Shown piece after piece: positions 6,445 to 11,099 of a DNA stretch of 11,099 nt; position 1 is the stretch's first letter; the number at the start of each line of letters is the position of its first letter. The notes below the pieces were generated by a model that did not search any database, was not told where the DNA came from, and saw only the letters and a program-made list of their open reading frames with translations. A program made the translations under genes and the position numbers. This DNA comes from Baffinella frigidus (taxonomy: Eukaryota > Cryptophyceae > Cryptomonadales > Baffinellaceae). Where the stretch lies: the NCBI GenBank assembly GCA_026770585.1, contig MU646433.1, forward strand, positions 1 through 11,099. Reading direction: 5' to 3'.

Positions 6445-9400
6445 TCACAGGGGGCATATCGGCAGGACCTGGGCCCATTCCTCGGACGCGGTGTTGCCGC
6501 CCCTGGTCTGCAGATCCCGGCATCCCTCTTCCTCATCCTCCCACTCCCCCTCCTCCTCCTCATCGACAGTTCCCGGCGAGGCAACCGCCTCCCGCGCCAG
6601 GTCATCGGCGCTTCGGCGCAGCCACATGTCTCGGCGCAGCTCTCGGCTTACCTCCTCTCGTCCGTCCCCTGCCGCGTTCCCGCGCGCGTCTCCTCGTCCA
6701 CTCTCGTCGAACAGAGGCTGGGCAATGGGCGAGGCCACGTCGCCGTTGGAGCCATTCCGCGAATGGCCCCACCCCCCCAGGTGGTCGGCGTGCCCGGCGG
6801 CAGACTGGTCGGTGCTGGCATGCCAAGGGCGTGACGGCGGCGGCGACGGGAGGGGGGGACGTGATGCTGAGCCTGGGAGCGTGCCTGCCGCGTGCCGGGT
6901 GACTGGAGGGCTTGCGGCGGCGGGCGGGGCGGGGGAGGGTGGGGGAGGAGGCCAGGCGTCAGGCGACAGGAGGGGCGCCAGGGCCGTGATGGTTCGAAGC
7001 ACCTGCGGGCAACCGCGCACCCAGAGTGTCAACGCCAGTGCCCATTGCAAACACTCTCTCTTCGGGCGGAAGGCATCGCAGTAAGTTAGTCAGACATCAA
7101 GGCAGTGAGTGAGTGAGTGTGTGTGAGAGTGTGGGTGTGAGTGTGAGTGTGAGAGCGAGTGGGGTGAGGGAGGGAGTCAGTGACTGAGTGAGCGAGTGTG
7201 TGTGGGAGAGAGATAGAGCGGCAGGCAAGGAGGTTGCGAGGCGTAGATGGGTGTCGGAGGCAGGAAGGCAAAACACGATCGGGCGTGAGACCTGTTCGTG
7301 CGAGTAGAGGTGGGCGACGGAGGGGTCGAATGCCGCGGGGAAGGGAGGCTTCATCTTGCCAAACGCGCGCGCGAGTGCCCACACACACTCCTCGCCCGCG
7401 CTCCCTCCTCTCCCTGCTCCTGCTCCTGCTCCTGCTCCTCCTCTTCCTCCCGCGTCACCGTCTTCGCCGCGCAGAGCGCCCCGCGCAAAGTGCGAGGGGT
7501 GCAAGTTGGGTTCCCCCGGCTCGCTCAACGCGGCCATCGGCGAGCACTCAACGCCTCTGCCTCTGCTGGCAGTGCCGTCCCAGCCTCTGCTTTCGGCGCC
7601 CTCCCAGACTCTGGTGTCGGAGCCGTCCCAGCCCCCCGACAGAGGCCTCTGCCTCTGCCCTGCCAAAGAGGCATCCGCGTCGGCATCAGCATCAGAGGCG
7701 GCGCCCAGCGGAGAGGCCTCCATCGCGCCGCCGGAGAAACCTCGCTCGGCAGACCCTGCTGCCGCTGCTGCTGCCGGCGCCACCGCAGACGGAGATGCTG
7801 CGCCGTGAAACACCCCCGCGCCCTCCCCGCGCCCGTTGCCGCGCCCGTTCCCGTCCCCGTCCCCGTACCCATGGCGGTGCCCCTCTCCGCGGCCGCGCTC
7901 CTCCAGTGGATTCGGCAGCTTCCGGATGGCGCCCTCCACAAGGCTGACCCTGTCCATGCTCTGACTGGGCGGCACGTCAGGATGCACGCGGCGGGTGGCA
8001 GGCATCTCCGGGCTGGCGTGGGCCCAGCGAGCGGAGCGGGCGGAGTGCTCCGGCACAAGGTGCACCGCGGTCGCGGCGTGCACGGGCGTCGCACACATTC
8101 CCTCCACATCTAGATACCACCCGCGCGGTGCTGTCCTCCTCTCTGCCGCGATCTCTCTTCTCTCCATGCCAGCCTGCGGAGTGCCCAGCACACTTCCCTT
8201 CTCTCCGAGCCAGCGGTCGGCAAGATGTTGGGCTGGATGCTGGTAGCCAGTCAAGGTCCTCTGCGCCGCACGAAGAGCGTCCGCAGAAGGAGAGGGCGAT
8301 AGGTCTCTCCGCAGGGCCGTGTGGGACAGCACGTGATGGCCAGAGTGCCGCAACTCGGGAGACGGCATCATGTGTGCCGCCGCGCGGTCGTGGCCCGCGC
8401 GAGAATGCCGCGGGTGCCACGCGTCTGGTGGTGGGGGGCTGCGCGACATCGGCGGCGGCGAAGAGAGGGTGGCGCGCTGGGCGTGGGCGGCAGTCAGCAG
8501 CTCTCGGTCGATGTTGGCCAGGCGATGCTCGCCCCAGTGCATCTCCTCCTGCATGGCCTGCAGCCTTCGCTTTGCCTCGAGCACCGCGGCCGAGTGGCGC
8601 TCCTCGTCGGAGAAGGCGCGGCCGTCCAGCACTCGCAGCGACGGGACCAGACCGAAGAGGAAGTGCTGGGCGTTGTCGAGCAGCAGCGCCGCGGGGTTGC
8701 CAGCGATCTTGAGATCCGCGAGGCGTCCGAGCGAGGCGAGAGGCGCCATGGCCGAGAGGAGCACCACGCGGTTGTCGCGCACCGAGAGAGAATGCAGCTT
8801 CGCGAGCGCCGAGAGTTCCTCTGGGATCCGATGCAGCAAGTTGCGATCCAGGTTCAGCTTTTCCAGCAGAAGGCATCCAGCCAGGAGGCTCACGTCCTCG
8901 AGACGGTTGCCCGCCAGACAGAGCTCCCGGAGGCCTCCAAGCCGCCCGAGTGCCGCCACCGATCTCACACGCTGGACAAGGGGGGGGGGGGGTGCGGGAT
9001 GAGTCTCAGCATGGTGATGCCAAGTCAGCGAGGCGGACCTATGACCTGAGCAGCAAAAACGAGAACGATTCATGTATGGAGTACGTTGATCTGGCAATTG
9101 GATCAAAAAAATGCCTGATCAGCGAGATAGGAAATTGCCTGATCAACGAGATAGGAAATTGCCTGATCAGCGAGATAGGAAATTGCCTGATCAGCGAGAT
9201 AGGAAATTGCCTGGTCAGCGAGATAGGAAATTGCCTGATCAGCGAGATTGACGAATTGCAGGTACGGAGTCCGCTCAGGAAGCTGTGTCACTGTTCTGAC
9301 AAGGGTCGCCGTACGATGCCGCCTGCTCACAAATCACAGGAAACAGTCATCACAGCAGCCACCTTGCTTCTGGGTTTAAAGCAGGCATTGGAAGAAAAGA

Positions 9401-9903
9401 GGCTGGGACAGGATTGGATCAGGCTGTGGGGGGGGGAAGAGGCTGGGACAGGATGGGAAGAGGCTGGGTCAGGACTGGTAGAGGCTGGGAAGGGATTGGA
9501 AAAATCTGGGGCTTGATTGGACGAGGCTGGGAAAGGAAGAGGCTGGGGCTGGATGGGAAAAGGCTGGGACAGGATTTAAAGAGGCTGGACCAGTGGAAGA
9601 GGCTGGGAAGGGTTTGGAAGAGGCTGGGTCAGGATTGGAACAGGCTGGCCATATCACGGACGGAGCCGCGACTCTGAAAAAAACATCAGACACAAAGGGT
9701 TCCCATAGAACCGGCCGAGGGTCAGCTAGGTCAGCCAGGACGAGCAGCGCTGGAAAAACTTTCCTGAGATCCAGCTCCGCCAGGCGTCGCAGATTATTCA
9801 GGGGCAGCGACACTTCTCCGTGCGCGTTGACGGTGACCCCGGCCGGGAGGGTGCCGTTCACGTCCCGCCCGCGACCGCCGGGCGGCGCAGCCGTGCGCCC
9901 CAT
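6445..9903 (-). CDS. Leucine-rich-repeat protein with LRRcap-like end, three-exon model
   Basis: Proposed exons are 9903-9760, 8971-7292 and 7002-6445. All junctions are phase 0 and give 48+560+185 = 793 residues. The ATG at 9903 has an in-frame TGA three codons upstream and G at -3 and +4. SDS22-like repeats lie at about 35-165 (for example LRELCLAGNRLEDV, LEKLNLDRNLLHRIPEEL, LHSLSVRDNRVV, LADLKIAGNPAALL) and end in an LRRcap-like LVPSLRVLDG. A charged helix follows at about 168-213, then a long Ser/Pro/His/Arg-rich region, Gly-Asp and Gly-Ala runs (about 409-436, 553-573), a conserved-looking KMKPPFPAAFDP at 587-598, a basic/acidic helix (723-746) and an acidic patch (755-768). LRR plus LRRcap plus helix is the layout of many ciliary, centrosomal and phosphatase-regulating scaffolds; this role is inferred. 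The exon 1 boundary is uncertain: the splice leaves one residue missing at the conserved Asn of the junction repeat, and another phase-0 donor exists (exon ending at 9712). An unspliced start at ATG 9073 is a less likely alternative. The gene is divergent from the PDZ gene. Confidence 0.72.
7003..7291 (-). other. Inferred intron 2 of the LRR gene
   Basis: On the minus strand the donor is GAACAG|GTCTCA and the acceptor TTGCCCGCAG|GTGC, both phase 0. Removing these 289 bp joins KMKPPFPAAFDPSVAHLYSH and EQ to VLRTITALAPLLSPDAWPP without a frame change. CTGACTAAC at 7093-7085 resembles a branch-point sequence, though it lies about 80 bases from the acceptor. If read through, the frame would run into a Thr/Leu/Ser/His-repeat tail encoded by the microsatellite and stop at about 7097. 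The donor is weak at positions +4 to +6. Confidence 0.6.
7105..7218. repeat. GTGA/GT-rich microsatellite in intron 2
   Basis: The plus strand shows an imperfect run of GTGA, GTGTGA and GAGA words over about 110 bp, which is CACT/CA-rich on the gene's strand. It falls entirely inside the inferred intron. Translated, it gives a LSHTLTHSLTP-like tail, which supports treating it as non-coding. Confidence 0.85.
9112..9255. repeat. 24-bp minisatellite, six copies
   Basis: Six tandem 24-bp units start at 9112, 9136, 9160, 9184, 9208 and 9232 (core TGCCTGATCAGCGAGATAGG). They differ from each other at only a few positions (an A for G in the second copy, a G for A in the fifth). Each unit contains the palindrome TGATCA. 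Because the unit is eight codons long, an eight-residue repeat is open on both strands: ISYLADQA on minus and CLISEIGN on plus. There are no spacers between units, so this is a minisatellite and not CRISPR. It lies inside the inferred first intron of the LRR gene. Confidence 0.93.
9391..9652. repeat. 21-bp minisatellite, about 13 copies
   Basis: Units of the form GAAGAGGCTGGGACAGGATT recur with AGGCTGG words at 9400, 9421, 9440, 9461, 9482, 9524, 9540, 9561, 9582, 9600, 9621 and 9642, plus a degraded copy near 9503. Most spacings are exactly 21 bp, with a few of 16-19. The units vary (GGACAGG, GGTCAGG, GGAAGGG). The array sits in the first intron of the LRR gene, between exon 1 and the 24-bp array. 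Confidence 0.92.
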
Positions 9904-10067
9904 CCCCCCTCAGAATCGCGGATTCCCGCCGCCGCCCAACGGTCAAAAAGTAAAGCACCGAGCAACAGGCAGCCAGCCGCTTTTACACCGCGGCTGTTCG
10001 ACGAGAGCGCTGGGATCACTGGTCACGGCAAGGCGACGTGTGGGGTGTCTCTCGCTCTCTGCGTAAC
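9904..10067. promoter_or_regulatory. Divergent (bidirectional) promoter region, LRR/PDZ
   Basis: Only 164 bp separate the ATG of the minus-strand LRR gene (9903) from the ATG of the plus-strand PDZ gene (10068), so both genes' core promoters and 5' leaders must lie here or inside the genes. There is no clear TATA box. Near-mirror words GTAAAGC (about 9950) and GCTTTTAC (about 9978) flank the middle, and CGACGTGTGG near 10034 contains an ACGTG core. An exact MSA-type Myb element lies at 9935-9945. Confidence 0.6.
9935..9945 (+). promoter_or_regulatory. MSA-like (three-repeat Myb) element
   Basis: CCCAACGGTCA fits the plant M-phase-specific activator consensus YCYAACGGYYA at all eleven positions. 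In plants this element is bound by three-repeat Myb factors and drives G2/M expression. Four positions are two-fold degenerate and seven fixed, so a random match is expected about once per 262,000 positions per strand at equal base use. Its place in a 164-bp shared promoter makes chance less likely, but whether this organism uses the element is unknown. Confidence 0.45.
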
Positions 10068-11099
10068 ATGGCGACCGCAACCGCCCATGTGCTTCCATTC
10101 CGGCCAACGTCGCTGCTGTCTCCGCGAAGGGCCGTGGGGACGCTGGCGGGCGTTGGCATCGAGCTTGCGCAGGATCGCAACTGGGCGGTGGTCCGCTCAA
10201 TTGAGAGCGGGAGCTCTGCCGCGGTGAGCGGAGTCCAAATCGGGGACGTTGTCCTGACAGTTGACGGGCGAAGGGTGCAAGGGATGCCCCCTCAGGAGAT
10301 CCAGCTTCGCTTGAAGGGAGAACCTGGCACGCGCGTGCTCGCGGGTCTGTCGCGGGGCAGCGGACCGTCTGCAGGCCGCGTCTATGTCAGCCTGGTGCGA
10401 GGACCGGTCGCTGCGAGACATGCTGCTGCAGCTGCTGTTCCGGCGAGCAGCTCGCACGTTCCAGCACAGCCAGCTCCCTTGCCGCGGGCCGAGCCCATCC
10501 TGAAGGGGCCTGTTTTAGTGGTACCCAACCGGCGCGAATCGCCCGCGGACTCAGGTGGTCTGTCTCAGGGAAACGACACCCCAACGCGGAGCGGGCAGTT
10601 CCCTCGGGTGCTGGCGCTCGCTGTGCCCGCACCGGTGCTCGGACTTCACCTCGAGCAGGCGCAGCTCGGTGGCGACATCGTGGTACAGCGGCTTGGAGAG
10701 GGTCCCGCGCGGAATTCGGAGTGCATCCACCAGGTGCCTGCCTCTGCGACGCGATCTCCGGCGAAACCGAGATTGGTTGGCGCGACTGACTGCCTCGGGA
10801 TGACCCAGCCTGGCAGCAAGCTAATTGGGCGGTGACTCTGATGAGAGGCGTGCACGGCTAGCGGGAGGGAAATTCTCACGAGAGTCGTACACGGCTGGGT
10901 GGCAGGGAGACGTGATGAAGAGTGTGGACCGGAAGTCGACGGCGGGCATGACGGTCGCGGACGTGTACGCCGCGCTGTGCGCCACGCCGGGCTCCGCGCC
11001 CGCAGATGGGAGCGCCGCCGACGGAGAGCTTCTGTTGGGGCTCTCGCGCACGACACCCGAAGGCCGGGTCCAGCAGTTCTGGGTCTCGCCCCGCCCCCC
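10068..11099 (+). CDS. Two-PDZ-domain protein, spliced, 3' partial
   Basis: The start is the ATG at 10068 in strong context (AACATGG); the frame is open slightly upstream but only from a GTG. Exon 1 (10068-10733) codes 222 residues. Exon 2 (10906 onward) codes at least 64 and runs off the window. PDZ1 lies at about residues 25-112: GVGIELAQ, then VVRSIESGSSAAVSGVQIGD, VVLTVDGRRVQGM and the helix PPQEIQLRLKGEPGT. A Pro/Ala-rich linker follows (about 113-185). PDZ2 begins LGLHLEQAQLGGDIVVQRLG in exon 1 and continues after the splice as GDVMKSVDRKSTAGMTVADV, ending ELLLGLSRTTPEGRV, which parallels RVLAGLSRGSGPSAGRV in PDZ1. PDZ domains bind C-terminal peptides, so a scaffold role is expected. 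The carboxylate loop is GVGIEL in PDZ1 and VLGLHL in PDZ2 (a G-hydrophobic-G-hydrophobic type), both usable. Without splicing the frame would end at a TGA at 10833-10835. Confidence 0.8.
10734..10905 (+). other. Inferred phase-0 intron of the PDZ gene, with duplicated acceptor segment
   Basis: The donor is CACCAG|GTGCCT and the acceptor GGTGGCAG|GGAGACG. Removing these 172 bp aligns PDZ2 with PDZ1 through the GDV(V/M) strand. The last part contains two related segments offset by about 38 bp: GAG(A/)GGCGTGCACGGCTAGC (from about 10842) and GAGAGTCGTACACGGCTGGG (from about 10881). The second includes the acceptor and the first carries a comparable TAG at 10859-10861. Confidence 0.7.

Larger units (their letters stand above)
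8972..9759 (-). other. Inferred intron 1 of the LRR gene
   Basis: The acceptor on the minus strand is a run of 13 C followed by TTGTCCAG (AG at 8973-8972), an extreme polypyrimidine tract. The proposed donor is AGGAAA|GTTTTT at 9759-9758; a second candidate is CGGCCG|GTTCTA at 9711-9710. Either keeps phase 0 and joins LRRLAELDL to RVRSVAALGRL, so a leucine-rich repeat begun in exon 1 is completed in exon 2. At about 790 bp it is much longer than the other introns here, and most of its length is two minisatellites. Confidence 0.6.

Noticed and set aside
6491-7084. 197-codon plus-strand frame rich in Ser and Arg
   Set aside because: It is the antisense of exon 3 of the LRR gene; its Ser runs are the complement of the Glu-rich patch.
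7097-7291. Thr/Leu/Ser/His-repeat C-terminal tail of the unspliced LRR frame
   Set aside because: It is a translation of a GTGA microsatellite. A phase-0 intron removes it and links to a better C-terminus.
7298-9049. Long plus-strand frames (about 240-270 codons) opposite the LRR gene
   Set aside because: They are antisense to exon 2, are low in complexity (Arg/Ala/Ser/Pro) and contain no domain, whereas the minus strand encodes clear leucine-rich repeats.
9112-9255. CRISPR array
   Set aside because: The units are directly adjacent with no unique spacers, and the context is eukaryotic.
9103-9330. Repeat protein ISYLADQA x6, or CLISEIGN x6 on the other strand
   Set aside because: Any 24-bp tandem repeat without stops gives such a frame. 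Both strands are open, no good start is present, and it sits within an inferred intron.
10038-10067. Ten extra N-terminal residues for the PDZ protein from a GTG start
   Set aside because: GTG is an unlikely start in a nuclear gene, and the ATG at 10068 has strong context (AACATGG).
1-11099. tRNA, rRNA or transposase genes
   Set aside because: I scanned for cloverleaf-like arms, rRNA-like words and transposase or reverse-transcriptase motifs by eye and saw none I could support.

Overview
This window looks like nuclear DNA of a eukaryote, most likely a unicellular alga or another protist. The evidence is a 2.5-kb array of degenerate TTTAGGG-type repeats (the telomere heptamer of plants, many algae and alveolates), GT-AG introns inferred from reading frame and protein alignment (82, 172, 289 and about 790 bp), no bacterial ribosome-binding sites or operons, and GC-rich genes with low-complexity linkers. 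The species cannot be named from the sequence. The telomere-like DNA lies between genes, so the region is an internal or subtelomeric block, not a chromosome end.

Layout. 1-235: AT-rich DNA with short CTCCCTTAT repeats. 236-2325: mostly GC-rich sequence with minisatellites and a duplicated hairpin motif, but no gene I can recognise. 2326-4864: G-rich telomere-like array with higher-order repeats. 4832-5105: a small spliced reading frame on the plus strand that emerges from the array. 5235-5668: a coiled-coil gene fragment on the minus strand. 5670-6331: a second, more decayed array in the opposite orientation (C-rich on the plus strand). 6445-9903: a minus-strand leucine-rich-repeat gene in three inferred exons; its first intron carries two minisatellites and its second a microsatellite. 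9904-10067: a 164-bp divergent promoter. 10068-11099: a plus-strand gene for a protein with two PDZ domains, cut by the window edge.

The best-supported genes are the divergent pair. The LRR protein (about 793 residues) has SDS22-like repeats, an LRRcap-like end, a short helical segment and a long Pro/Gly/Ala-rich tail ending in an acidic patch. The PDZ gene is recovered only by splicing: the open frame stops at 10835, but removing a 172-bp phase-0 intron rejoins the two halves of a second PDZ domain. Both products look like protein-interaction scaffolds and share one short promoter containing an exact match to the plant G2/M-phase MSA element; co-regulation is an inference.

The most unusual structure is 2326-6331. 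Two telomere-like arrays of opposite polarity face each other across about 0.8 kb, and from each side a gene fragment reads inward in the G-strand direction. This fits an old telomere-telomere fusion or an inverted subtelomeric duplication. The two inner gene fragments differ in sequence, so simple duplication of one end is not enough.
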